Of a stretch of DNA of 64,000 nucleotides, positions 8,190 to 16,620 are shown piece after piece. Under the pieces are notes generated by a model. That model had not been told where the DNA came from, searched no databases, and was given only the letters and a program-made list of their open reading frames with translations. The DNA is from Arthrobacter sp. SDTb3-6 (GTDB lineage Bacteria > Actinomycetota > Actinomycetes > Actinomycetales > Micrococcaceae): contig NZ_JAAMFN010000007.1 in NCBI RefSeq assembly GCF_013376095.1, positions 1 through 64,000 on the forward strand, read 5' to 3'. Position 1 is the first letter of the stretch, and every line of letters starts with the position of its first letter. A program made the translations under genes and the position numbers.

Positions 8190-8546
8190 ATGGTTGAGCG
8201 CAACGACGCACCGCGGGGCCTGCTGATGCACGGATTCGGTGTGGGTGCCGAAAACGTGGCGGGAGTTTTCCGCAGTGCCCTGAACGCTGCCGCCGGCCTC
8301 CCCGGCGCGGACATTGAAATTGTCATCCAGGGCCCGGCCGTTGCGGCGCTGGTTTCCGGGGGCGCCCTGGCCGGGCCGGTGGGCGAGGCCCTGCAGCGCG
8401 GCATCGCCGTCCGCGCCTGCGAAAACAGCATGCGCTCGGCAACCGTGGATGCGGCCGGCCTGGCACCTGGCATCCTGCCGGTCCCGTCCGCCGTCGTCCA
8501 CCTCGCCCAACGGCAGTGGGAGGGCTGGGCCTACATCCGCCTGTAA
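8190..8546 (+). CDS. DsrE-fold-like small protein
   Basis: There are 118 residues. The start at ATG 8190 is preceded by GAAAGGACA. The pattern is an N-terminal strand with GVGAENVAGVF, an IEIVIQGPAV strand, a single cysteine in the block RACENSM, and an end in WEGWAYIRL. This resembles DsrE/DsrF-like proteins, many of which keep a cysteine at this place for sulfur relay or have unknown roles. A frameshifted paralogue is found at 302-657, on the other side of the fructose-type locus. No operon partner is evident; the BCCT transporter follows 119 bases later. Function is unknown and the fold assignment is moderate. Confidence 0.65.
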   Translation: MVERNDAPRGLLMHGFGVGAENVAGVFRSALNAAAGLPGADIEIVIQGPAVAALVSGGALAGPVGEALQRGIAVRACENSMRSATVDAAGLAPGILPVPSAVVHLAQRQWEGWAYIRL

Positions 8547-8665
8547 GCTCGGAAAGGCAGGCCGCCACCGCGCACCACCCGTGCCGCGCCGGTGACTTCG
8601 CATGGGCTGCCGGTGGCCTGTCCGGCCCCGTGTGGGAATGCGGAACTGGAACAAGGGAGACGATC

Positions 8666-10942
8666 ATGGACGACCCCGAGAACGCCCGGCACGGCCGGAG
8701 GCACGCCCCCGAAGCCATGGTCGAACGCAGCCGGTTCGGTGCCACCGAACGGCGCAGGCCCCAGGAGCCGGACGAGAACCGCCCGCCGATCACCAGCAGC
8801 GAACTGAGCAAGGGGCCCGCCGAGCTGGCCACCGCGGCCCAGCTTGCCGAGGGCCGCAAGCCGCATGTCAACTGGCGCGTGTTCATTATTTCCGCCGCCA
8901 TCATCATTGCCTTCTCCGTCTGGGCCATGGCCATGCCCCAAGGTGCCAGGGACACCATGCATGCGGTAGTCACCTGGATCGCGACGAACCTCGGCTGGTA
9001 TTACGTCCTCACCATCACCCTGGTCATCGTGTTCGTCCTGTGGGTGGCGTTGTCCAAGGAAGGCAGTGTGCGCCTGGGGCCGGACCATTCCCGCCCCCAA
9101 TACAACCTGTTCACCTGGGTGGCCATGCTCTTCGCCGCCGGGGTGGGCATCGACATGCTCTTTTACTCGGTGACCGGGCCCATCACCCAATACGTCTCGC
9201 CGCCGTCGGGCACGCCGGAATCCGCTGTCGCGGCCCAGGATGCGGTGGTCTGGACCATGTTCCACTACGGCATTGCCGGCTGGTCCATCTATGCCCTGCT
9301 CGGCATGGCCATGGGCTACTTCGCCTTCCGCTGGGGCATGCCGCTCTCCATCAGGGCCGCCCTCTACCCGCTGCTGGGCAAGCGGGTGCGCGGCGCCACC
9401 GGCGACGCCATCGACATCTTTGCCCTCGTGGGCACCGTCTTTGGCGTGGCCACCTCGATGGGGATCGGCGTGGTCCTGCTCAACGTCGGAATCGCCTGGC
9501 TCTTCGGGCTGCAGGAGGGCCTGGCCCTGCAGATTGCCCTGGTGGCCGTGGCCGTCATCATGACTGTCGCAGCCTGCACCTCAGGGGTGGACAAGGGCAT
9601 CCGGATCATTTCCGAGCTGAACCTGTGGGCGGCGGCGGCCATGATGCTCTACATCCTGGTCACCGGCAACACCTCCTTCCTGCTCAACGCCATGGTGGAG
9701 AACATCGGCCGGTTCATCTTCACCCTGCCGGAACGCACCCTGCAGACCTTTGCGTATTCGCCCGGCGGCGTCGACTGGATGGCCGGCTGGACCTTGTTCT
9801 TCTGGGCTTTTTGGCTGGCGTGGGGTCCGTTTGTGGGACTGTTCCTGGCCCGCATTTCCCGCGGACGCACGCTCCGCGAGTTCGTCATTGCCGCCATCAC
9901 CGCCCCGGTGCTGTGTGACTTCTTCATTGTCTCGATCTTTGGCAACAGCGCCCTGCGTGAAGTGCTGGACGGGAACGCCGCCTTTGCCCAGGAAGCCATC
10001 AAGAGCCCTGAACACGGCTGGTATTCGCTGCTGCAGATGTTCCCGGGTGCGCCGTTCCTGATTGGGCTGGCCACGCTGTCCGGGCTGCTGTTCTACCTCA
10101 CCAGCGCCAATTCCGGGGCCATGGTGATGAGCAACTTCTCTTCCTCCATTCCGGACCCTTCCGTGGACGGGGCGAAGTGGCTGCGCATCTTTTGGGCCCT
10201 CGTCACCGCCCTCCTCACCGTGGCCATGCTGGTGGCCGGCGGCGTGGCAACCATGGAGTACGCAACGCTGATCTTCGCCCTGCCGGTGACAGTCATCGCC
10301 TACCTCGTCATGGCCTCCTTTTCGAAGGTCCTGCGGATGGAGCGGGCCGAACGCGAGGGCCAGGTGATGCGGCGCCGCTCGGCCGCGATGCACGGCGGGC
10401 AGACACCGGAAAAGACCTGGCGCCAGCGGCTGGCCCACCTGCGCTCCTACCCGTCCACCAAGGCCGTGGCGCAGTTCATGGACCGTGTGGTGGAGCCTGC
10501 GCTGCGGGACGTGGCCGATGAGTTCAAGCAGCTGGGCTACGATGCCGCGCTGACGTCCACCCCCAACGCCGAGACGGGCATCCACGAACACACCCTGGTG
10601 GTCAACATGGAGCAGCACCGCAATTTCCATTACCAGGTGGCCGCGGTGGAGGCCCCGGTGCCCATGTTTGGCGGACGCAGCATGTCCCGGGAGACCGACG
10701 TCTACTACCGCCTGGAGGTGTTCACGCTGACCGGCACCGAGGGCTACGACCTCATGGGCCTGACGCGCCAACAGGTCATCAACGATGTCCTGGACCGCTA
10801 CGAGGCCCACCTGTCCTTCCTGCGGTACTCCAGTGAGCGCGACTACGCCTCCGTGCTCACCCCGCCCCCGCCGGGCACCGAGCCCATCCCCAGGGTGTCC
10901 CTGAAGGACGACGGCGGGGACGACGACGGACGGAAGGCGTAG
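8666..10942 (+). CDS. betT: BCCT-family choline/betaine transporter
   Basis: This is a 758-residue protein. The start at ATG 8666 has AAGGGAGA five bases upstream. After an N-terminal cytoplasmic region of about 70 residues, twelve hydrophobic segments run to about residue 570. They include the family blocks DMLFYSVTGPI, MFHYGIAGWSIYALLGMAMG and WTLFFWAFWLAWGPFVG with its tryptophans. A soluble tail of about 180 residues follows, as in E. coli BetT, where the tail senses osmotic stress. It would import choline or glycine betaine with a cation for osmoprotection. The gene stands alone and ends at a clear bidirectional terminator. The exact substrate is not settled; the symbol is by family resemblance. 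Confidence 0.85.
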   Translation: MDDPENARHGRRHAPEAMVERSRFGATERRRPQEPDENRPPITSSELSKGPAELATAAQLAEGRKPHVNWRVFIISAAIIIAFSVWAMAMPQGARDTMHAVVTWIATNLGWYYVLTITLVIVFVLWVALSKEGSVRLGPDHSRPQYNLFTWVAMLFAAGVGIDMLFYSVTGPITQYVSPPSGTPESAVAAQDAVVWTMFHYGIAGWSIYALLGMAMGYFAFRWGMPLSIRAALYPLLGKRVRGATGDAIDIFALVGTVFGVATSMGIGVVLLNVGIAWLFGLQEGLALQIALVAVAVIMTVAACTSGVDKGIRIISELNLWAAAAMMLYILVTGNTSFLLNAMVENIGRFIFTLPERTLQTFAYSPGGVDWMAGWTLFFWAFWLAWGPFVGLFLARISRGRTLREFVIAAITAPVLCDFFIVSIFGNSALREVLDGNAAFAQEAIKSPEHGWYSLLQMFPGAPFLIGLATLSGLLFYLTSANSGAMVMSNFSSSIPDPSVDGAKWLRIFWALVTALLTVAMLVAGGVATMEYATLIFALPVTVIAYLVMASFSKVLRMERAEREGQVMRRRSAAMHGGQTPEKTWRQRLAHLRSYPSTKAVAQFMDRVVEPALRDVADEFKQLGYDAALTSTPNAETGIHEHTLVVNMEQHRNFHYQVAAVEAPVPMFGGRSMSRETDVYYRLEVFTLTGTEGYDLMGLTRQQVINDVLDRYEAHLSFLRYSSERDYASVLTPPPPGTEPIPRVSLKDDGGDDDGRKA

Positions 10943-10963
10943 CTCCCGGGGCCGGGCGGCACA

Positions 10964-11000
10964 AAAGCCCTCCGGCCCGGGTGCGGGGCCGGAGGGCTTT
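10964..11000. terminator. Bidirectional rho-independent terminator
   Basis: A perfect 15-base-pair stem (AAAGCCCTCCGGCCC and its complement) encloses a 7-base loop. It has A-run and T-run ends on both strands and lies between the convergent BCCT and YceI genes. Confidence 0.9.
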
Positions 11001-11011
11001 AGGTCCCGGGG

Positions 11012-11557
11012 TCAGGCCTGCTTCACGAGGGCCGCGTCAAGCTCAATCTTGACCTTGTCGCTGACCAGCAGTCCGCCGGCCGCCAAGGCAGCGTTCCAGG
11101 TCAGGCCGAATGCCTTGCGGCTGATCTCGGCCTCGGCGGTGAAGCCGGCGCGGGTGGCGCCGAAAGGGTCCACGGCCACGCCGGTGAACTCCACTTCCAG
11201 TTCCACCGGCTTGGTGACGTCGCGGATGGTGAGGTCCCCGGTCAAGGTGTACTCCTCGCCGTCGCCCTCGATTGCAGTGGCCCGGAACTTCATCTCGGGG
11301 TACTTGTCCGTGTCGAAGAAGTCCGCACTGCGCACGTGCTGGTCACGGTTCGCGTCGCCGGAGTCAAAGCTGGCGGTCTTGACGACGGCGTGCAGGGTGG
11401 AGTTGGCCAGCGAGTCGCCCACCCGGGCCTCTGCCGTGGCGTCCATGAAGCGTCCGCGGACCTTGCTGATGCCGGCGTGGCGGACGGTGAAGCCGATCTC
11501 GCTGTGGGCAAGGTCGAGCGTCCAAACGCCCTCGCTGAGTTCTGTAGGCAGTGTCAT
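11012..11557 (-). CDS. YceI-family lipid-binding protein
   Basis: The 181-residue protein starts at the ATG with AGGAGA upstream (11557). It shows the YceI pattern of a lipocalin-like beta barrel binding a long isoprenoid: WTLDLAHSEIGFTVRHAGISKVRG, VRSADFFDTDKYPEM, and GDLTIRDVTKPVELEVEFTG. It has no signal peptide, so it is probably cytoplasmic, as is common for actinobacterial YceI proteins. It is monocistronic and convergent with the BCCT gene. Its physiological ligand is unknown; links to stress or quinone metabolism are general family observations. Confidence 0.88.
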   Translation of the reverse strand: MTLPTELSEGVWTLDLAHSEIGFTVRHAGISKVRGRFMDATAEARVGDSLANSTLHAVVKTASFDSGDANRDQHVRSADFFDTDKYPEMKFRATAIEGDGEEYTLTGDLTIRDVTKPVELEVEFTGVAVDPFGATRAGFTAEAEISRKAFGLTWNAALAAGGLLVSDKVKIELDAALVKQA

Positions 11558-11674
11558 TGATATTCTCCTGATGGTGCGGATGGACAAATGAAGGTGTGGT
11601 CGGCAAGGGCCACGTCAAGCTAAACACAGCGTCCCGCCCGGCACCAGACCCCTTGGATCAACCCGCGGCGGGGG

Positions 11675-12214
11675 TCAGCCTTGGTCCGTGCCCGGCCCGT
11701 GGTTCGACGCCGGCTGACTGGCGGCCTGGCCCGCCGTCCGTCCCCGGCGGGCCCTGTATTCGCGCAGCGTGAGCCAGACGATGAAGATGTCGAAGGCGGT
11801 CAGCAGCGCCATTCCCCAGGTGAAGGCGACCACCAGTTCATAGCACTGGTAGACGATGAAGACCAGCAGGAAGACGACCATCCACGGGTATGCCCAGAGC
11901 CTGTCCCTGAGCACGGCCCAGACCAGGGCCACTTTCACCAGGCCGTGCAGCAGCAGGTAGATGGCGCCGAACAGGGTGGCGGAGAGGGTCAGGCTCCCGG
12001 CCAGGTGCACCAGCGTCGTGGCCACGAGGTCGTGGGGGTCCTCGGAGAGTTCGTGCTGCGTCAGGAAACGGACCACCGAGCCCAGCTGGGCGGGCGAAAC
12101 CAGCAGCAGGAGGATCCCTCCCACCAGTTCCAGGACGCCGTCCAGGCCCTTCAGGACCAGGCTGGCCCTGAACGTCTTGTCCAGTGCCGTGCTGCGCGGG
12201 CTTGCGTGCGTCAT
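11675..12214 (-). CDS. DUF2127 membrane protein
   Basis: The 179 residues contain four hydrophobic segments with the DUF2127 features LVLKGLDGVLELVGGILLLL near the start and LLHGLVKVALVWAVLRDRLWAYP in the middle. The start ATG at 12214 has GGAGGG upstream. It is an integral membrane protein of unknown function. It is transcribed away from the ChrB-N gene with only 38 bases between the start codons, so the two genes must share overlapping control sequence containing two inverted repeats. Confidence 0.8.
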   Translation of the reverse strand: MTHASPRSTALDKTFRASLVLKGLDGVLELVGGILLLLVSPAQLGSVVRFLTQHELSEDPHDLVATTLVHLAGSLTLSATLFGAIYLLLHGLVKVALVWAVLRDRLWAYPWMVVFLLVFIVYQCYELVVAFTWGMALLTAFDIFIVWLTLREYRARRGRTAGQAASQPASNHGPGTDQG

Positions 12215-12228
12215 TTTCCCTCCAAAAC

Positions 12229-12258
12229 GTAACGACTGTTACAATTCCAATTGTGACA
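12229..12258. promoter_or_regulatory. Overlapping inverted repeats and leaderless promoter between divergent genes
   Basis: There is a perfect GTAAC-N4-GTTAC repeat (12229-12242). Overlapping it is a near-perfect 22-base palindrome, TGTTACAATT-CC-AATTGTGACA (12237-12258, one mismatch), that covers the GTG start at 12253. TACAAT (12240-12245) is a good -10 element whose start site would fall on or next to the GTG. Confidence 0.7.
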
Positions 12259-12855
12259 CAACACAAGGGGTGGGTCCTGATCCTGCCACAGATTCCTTCC
12301 GAACCGTCCCGCCACCGCGTGGCCGTGTGGCGCCAGCTGCGCAAGGCCGGCGCCGTGCCGGTGTCCTCCGGGGTGTGGACGCTGCCGGCCGGCCCGGCAT
12401 TCCAGGCGGACCTGGACCTCGCCGGCGAACTGTGCCGCAGGGGCGGCGGGACCCTGGCCGTCATTGACGCCTCCCCCCGGGATGAGGCGTCGGCCGCCAT
12501 GCTCCGCGAGGCGTTCACCTCGGTCCGGCAGGATGAGTGGGCCGAGTTCACCGCCGATTGCGGCAAGTTCGAGGCCGAAATTGCCAAGGAGATCCAGAAG
12601 CGGAAGTTCACCTTTGCCGAGCTCGAGGAAGAGGAGCAAAGCCTGGAAAGGCTGCGGCGCTGGTACCGGGACCTGAAGAAGCGTGACGTGTTGGAACTGC
12701 CGGAAGCCAAGGCCGCCGGCGGGCGGCTGCGCGACTGCACGGTTGTCCTGGACGGCTACGCCGAGCGGGTCTACCAGGCCGTCCATGGCACGGCAGGTGA
12801 CGGCGGCCCGTCGGCGTCAGCCCCGCCGGACGCTGGACAGGACTCCGCCCCGTGA
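12253..12855 (+). CDS. ChrB N-terminal-domain protein
   Basis: The 200-residue protein begins at GTG 12253 and has no ribosome site. The -10 TACAAT is seven bases upstream, so the message is probably leaderless. The features WVLILPQIPSEPSRHRVAVW, LRKAGAVPVSSGVWTLP and LERLRRWYRDLKKRDV match the N-terminal domain of ChrB, the chromate-resistance regulator. That domain is related to PaaX-type regulators and is usually found with the chromate pump ChrA. Here the next gene is an MFS transporter instead, overlapping by four bases (GTGA). A regulatory role on the palindromes at its own start is likely but inferred. The C-terminal tail is low-complexity. Confidence 0.75.
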   Translation: MTQHKGWVLILPQIPSEPSRHRVAVWRQLRKAGAVPVSSGVWTLPAGPAFQADLDLAGELCRRGGGTLAVIDASPRDEASAAMLREAFTSVRQDEWAEFTADCGKFEAEIAKEIQKRKFTFAELEEEEQSLERLRRWYRDLKKRDVLELPEAKAAGGRLRDCTVVLDGYAERVYQAVHGTAGDGGPSASAPPDAGQDSAP

Positions 12856-14066
12856 GCGCCCCGCAACGCCGCAACGCCGCCGGGCCGGTGTCGACCGCCG
12901 CGCCCGGTCCCTCCGCCCGGGCCCTGGCCCCGCTCTATGCCGCGGGATTCACCACGGCCTTTGGCGCCCACAGCATCGCGGCAGGACTGGGCGCGGAAAG
13001 CGGCGGGATCGGACTGGGGCTGCTCACTTTTGGCGTGCTGCTGGCCCTGTACGACGTCGCCGAGGTCATCCTCAAGCCGGTCTTCGGATCACTGAGCGAC
13101 AGGATCGGGGCCAAGCCCGTCATCGTGGCCGGCCTGGTGGGCTTTGCCGTCGCCTCCCTGCTGGGTACGACGTCGGCCAGCCCCCTCATGCTGGGGCTGG
13201 CCCGGCTGGGCCAGGGCGCGGCCGCCTCAGCCTTTTCCCCGGCCTCGTCGGCGGCTGTGGCGCGGCTCTCGGGCCCGGCGGCCGCCGGCAGCTACTTCGG
13301 CAAGTATGGTTCGTGGAAGGGATTGGGCTACGTGCTGGGGCCGTTGCTTGGTGCCGGGCTCATCTGGGCCGGCGGCTTCCCTGCCCTGTTCCTGTCGATG
13401 GCCGTCATCTCGGCCGTGGCCGCGGCATGGGTCTGGCTCGCGATGCCCGCGCTGCCGGTCCTCCCGCGCCCGCGGTACACCGTGGCCGAGCTGGTCCGCC
13501 AAAGCACCCGGCGGTCCTTCCTGGTGCCCACCCTGGTGCTGGCCGCAGCCACGGGTTCGCTGGGCGTGGCCGTCGGCTTCCTGCCGCTGCTGGGCAGCAG
13601 GCTGCACCTGGACGTGTTCGCCAGCATGGCCGTCGTGGCGTTCCTTGCCCTGTCCTCGACACTGACCCAGCCGTTGGCCGGCCGGCTGCGGGACCGCGGG
13701 CGCGTGTCCGCCCCGGCCGGCATGGGACTCGGCCTGGGCATGATCGCTGCGGGAATCGCACTGCTCGCGGTGGTGCCGCTTCCGGTCACGCTCTACAGCT
13801 CCGCGGTGGTCATTGGTTGCGGGATCGGGATGGCCACCCCGCTTGGCTTTGCGCACCTTGCCGCCGCCACGCCGGCGGAGCGGATGGGGCGGACCATGGG
13901 CGCCGCTGAAATCGGGCGGGAGGCCGGGGACGCCGGCGGCCCGCTGTTGGTTGGCGCCATCGCCACCGTGGCCGGCCTCGCCGCGGGGCTGGGGACGCTG
14001 GCGCTCCTGGTTGCCGCAGCGGCGGTGGCGTCCGGGGCCCTGCTGCGCCGGGACCCTGTGGCCTGA
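12852..14066 (+). CDS. MFS transporter coupled to the ChrB-N gene
   Basis: The 404 residues have about twelve hydrophobic segments. The MFS loop motif GSLSDRIGAKPVIV lies after the second segment, and LARLGQGAAASAFSPASSA follows. The start GTG overlaps the stop of the ChrB-N gene (GTGA), so the two are co-translated. It probably exports a small compound whose presence is sensed by the upstream protein. Drug-efflux-type MFS proteins look like this, and the substrate cannot be read from the sequence. The transcript ends at the long hairpin at 14092. Confidence 0.85.
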   Translation: MSAPQRRNAAGPVSTAAPGPSARALAPLYAAGFTTAFGAHSIAAGLGAESGGIGLGLLTFGVLLALYDVAEVILKPVFGSLSDRIGAKPVIVAGLVGFAVASLLGTTSASPLMLGLARLGQGAAASAFSPASSAAVARLSGPAAAGSYFGKYGSWKGLGYVLGPLLGAGLIWAGGFPALFLSMAVISAVAAAWVWLAMPALPVLPRPRYTVAELVRQSTRRSFLVPTLVLAAATGSLGVAVGFLPLLGSRLHLDVFASMAVVAFLALSSTLTQPLAGRLRDRGRVSAPAGMGLGLGMIAAGIALLAVVPLPVTLYSSAVVIGCGIGMATPLGFAHLAAATPAERMGRTMGAAEIGREAGDAGGPLLVGAIATVAGLAAGLGTLALLVAAAAVASGALLRRDPVA

Positions 14067-14091
14067 CGCGACCGCGCCGCCCGTCGAGGAA

Positions 14092-14145
14092 GGGGCCAAG
14101 CCGCGAGAACGGTGTCTATTCACACCGTTCTCGCGGCTTGGCCCC
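14092..14145. terminator. Very long perfect hairpin (24-bp stem)
   Basis: Two 24-base arms (14092-14115 and 14122-14145, beginning GGGGCCAAGCCGCGAGAACG) are exactly complementary around a 6-base loop. It lies between the convergent MFS gene and the glycosyltransferase operon. It is much longer than a normal terminator stem and is followed by only a short T-run. Confidence 0.75.
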
Positions 14146-14415
14146 GCTTTCGTTGGGGGAGCGCTGCGGAGCTACCCCCACTGGCGGCCGCGGCCGCCGA
14201 TCCCGTCGACGTGCGCTTGAGGCGGGACATGGCAGGCATGGGTTCATCCTGCGATTTGGAAATGGCTGGCCCATGAAAGCCCTGACCGGCGGCTGGGAAG
14301 TGGTTGTGAACCCGGGAAACTGTGCCCGACGCCACGGTGAACGGCAGTGGCCGGTGCCGTCCGCGAGGGACCGGCAAAAGGCTGCCTGCCGGCCCCATCG
14401 CAGCCGCCGCGAAAT
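14146..14415. other. Gap with further palindromes, no gene
   Basis: After the long hairpin comes an imperfect stem (TGGGGGAGC with GCTACCCCCA, 14154-14180) and a perfect GGCGGCCG-CGGCCGCC palindrome (14183-14198). The remaining bases to 14415 hold no supported gene. Confidence 0.5.
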
Positions 14416-16620
14416 CTACGGCGCGGGCGACGCTGCGGTGTCCGGGCCGGGCTGGTTCCCTGCCGGAACGCGCAGGCTGCCGTACCGCTCCATGCGGTGC
14501 CACCGCAGGTGCACGCCGGCCACGGCGGTGACCACCGATTGGATGACGACCAGGTACATGAGCTGGCGGTACACGAACTGCTGGAGCGGCAGCGTCCAGA
14601 GCGGGCGAAGCTTCTCATGGTCGAGCCGGAAGGCGTAGGCGGCCATGAGGCATTGCACCAGCAGGAACGCCAGCCAGAGGGCCCCGATGCGGACCGGGTC
14701 AAGAAAGATCAGCCCGTAGACGGCAAAGACGTCGACGACGGGGGCGAACAGCGGAAGCAGCACCTGGAAGACCAGCAGGTAGCTGAGCCCGCGCCGGCCC
14801 AGCTTGCCGGCCTGCCCGCGCTGCACCATCGCCCCGCGGTGCTTCCACATGGCCTGGAGCGTGCCGTAGCACCAGCGGTAGCGCTGCTTCCACAGCGCGC
14901 CCAGGTCCGCCGGGGCTTCCGTCCAGGCCCGTGCGTCTTCCTGGTACACCACGCGCCACCCGTCGCGGCACAGCGCCATGGTCAGGTCGGTGTCCTCGGC
15001 GAGCGTGTCGTCGCTGACCCCGCCCACAGCAGCCAGGGCGTCACGGCGGAAGGCTCCGATGGCCCCCGGGACGGTCGGCATGCACTCCGCGACGTCGAAC
15101 AGGCGCCGGTCAAGGTTGAAGCCCACCACGTATTCAATGTGCTGCCAGGCACCCAGCACCCCGCCGCGGTTGGCCACCTTGGTGTTGCCGGAAATGGCGC
15201 CCACCCGCGGGTCGGCGAAGGGCTGGATGAGCGCATGGACGGTATCCGGCTCAAAGACGGTGTCGCCGTCGACCATCACCACCAGGTCGGGGCTGGCGGC
15301 TTCCAAGCCGGCATTGAGCGCCGAGGGCTTCCCGCCGTTTTCCTTGCGGATCACCCTGACGCCGGGCAGTCCCAACGCCTCGACGACGTCGGCCGTCCCG
15401 TCGCTCGAGCCGTCGTCGACCACGATGATCTCCACCGGGTGGCTCGAGGCGGCAATGGACCGGACAGCTGCCTCAATGCCTGCCGATTCGTTGTAGGCGG
15501 GCACGATGACGGTCACGGGTTCGGTGATCCCCCCGCCGACCGGCACGTCCACCCGCCTTCGCCCGCTGCCCTCCGCACGGCTGCGGCGCGCGGCGCGCCG
15601 GTGGCGGGCGGCAAAGCCCACCACCAGGACGGCCCGGATGAAGGTGACGATGCCGGCGGCCAGCAACGCCCAGGTGATGGCTGAGACAATGAAGTCGCTG
15701 ACCCGGATGCCCCACACGAATGCCGTGCCGCTGAGCTTCTCCGCCGTGGTGGCCGGGCGCATGCTGTCAATGCCGATGGCGTGGCCCACCGTGGTGACGT
15801 GGTAACCCTTCGCGGCAAACCGGGACAGCGCGGAGTCGAGTGCGGCGACGGTCTGTGCCCGGTTGCCGCCGCCGTCGTGCATCAGGAGGACCTGGCCGTG
15901 CGGGCCGGCGGCCGTAAGGTTCCGTTCGATGGCGGCAACCCCCGGCCGCCGCCAGTCCTCGCTGTCCACCGTGCTCAGGACGGTGAGGTACCCCTGGCGG
16001 GCCACCGTCTGCATGGCCGACCACGTGCCGTTGGTGATCGCGTCGTTCTCGGAGCTGTACGGCGGACGCAACAGCGACGCGGCCTGGCCGGTGATGCCGA
16101 TGACAGCGTTCCCTGCTCCCTGGACCTCCAGCTGGCGGCGCCAGGCGGGGGCCGTGCCGAGGTCGGTGTGGGTGAGGGTGTGGACGCCGATCTCGTTGCC
16201 GTCGGCGACGATGCGGCGCACGAGGTCGGGGTGGTCGATAGCCGCCGAACCAACGACGAAGAAGGTCGCGTGCACATGGTGTTTGCGCAGCACGTCAAGG
16301 ATCTTCGGCGTCCACACGGGGTCGGGGCCGTCGTCGAAGGTGAGGGCGAGGGTGAGGGCCGGCGGGCTAACGGTCCGCACGGAACCGCCGCGGGCATCCA
16401 CCACCGGGCCGCCGTGGGAGACGGCCTCCGGGACGGCGCTGGCAGAACCGCTGGAGGACACCGAGTCGTCGCCGATCCCGGCGAGGTGGTTCATGTAGCC
16501 CTGGACCATGAGGGCAAAACCCAGGGCGAGGATGACGGCGGCCAGGACCAGCCAATGGGCCCGGACACTGGCAGGGGCGGCACCCTTGCCCCGGCGCCCG
16601 GTCTGGCGGCGCACGCTCAC
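14416..16620 (-). CDS. Bifunctional polysaccharide deacetylase / family 2 glycosyltransferase
   Basis: The 734-residue protein starts at GTG 16620, overlapping the stop of the upstream gene by four bases (GTGA). Order: a membrane segment (about 23-41); a NodB-type deacetylase domain with TFDDGPD (94-100) and the metal histidines in GVHTLTHTD (145-153); a second membrane segment near 300; and a GT2 domain with VTVIVPAYNESAGIE, VVDDGSSD, DGDTVF, AEDTDLTM and the processive-synthase motif QRYRW. Membrane segments close the chain. Such fusions polymerise and deacetylate amino-sugar or chitooligosaccharide-like chains at the membrane, related to PgaC/IcaA and hyaluronan-type synthases. The polymer is unknown. 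Confidence 0.88.
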   Translation of the reverse strand: MSVRRQTGRRGKGAAPASVRAHWLVLAAVILALGFALMVQGYMNHLAGIGDDSVSSSGSASAVPEAVSHGGPVVDARGGSVRTVSPPALTLALTFDDGPDPVWTPKILDVLRKHHVHATFFVVGSAAIDHPDLVRRIVADGNEIGVHTLTHTDLGTAPAWRRQLEVQGAGNAVIGITGQAASLLRPPYSSENDAITNGTWSAMQTVARQGYLTVLSTVDSEDWRRPGVAAIERNLTAAGPHGQVLLMHDGGGNRAQTVAALDSALSRFAAKGYHVTTVGHAIGIDSMRPATTAEKLSGTAFVWGIRVSDFIVSAITWALLAAGIVTFIRAVLVVGFAARHRRAARRSRAEGSGRRRVDVPVGGGITEPVTVIVPAYNESAGIEAAVRSIAASSHPVEIIVVDDGSSDGTADVVEALGLPGVRVIRKENGGKPSALNAGLEAASPDLVVMVDGDTVFEPDTVHALIQPFADPRVGAISGNTKVANRGGVLGAWQHIEYVVGFNLDRRLFDVAECMPTVPGAIGAFRRDALAAVGGVSDDTLAEDTDLTMALCRDGWRVVYQEDARAWTEAPADLGALWKQRYRWCYGTLQAMWKHRGAMVQRGQAGKLGRRGLSYLLVFQVLLPLFAPVVDVFAVYGLIFLDPVRIGALWLAFLLVQCLMAAYAFRLDHEKLRPLWTLPLQQFVYRQLMYLVVIQSVVTAVAGVHLRWHRMERYGSLRVPAGNQPGPDTAASPAP

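Noticed and set aside
8516-8665. Longer N-terminus for the BCCT transporter
   Set aside because: The frame is open from 8516, but it overlaps the end of the DsrE-like gene, and ATG 8666 has a good ribosome site.
14146-14415. Possible riboswitch or small RNA
   Set aside because: The palindromes are simple stems. I could not match any known riboswitch core, and the gap lies downstream of both flanking genes.
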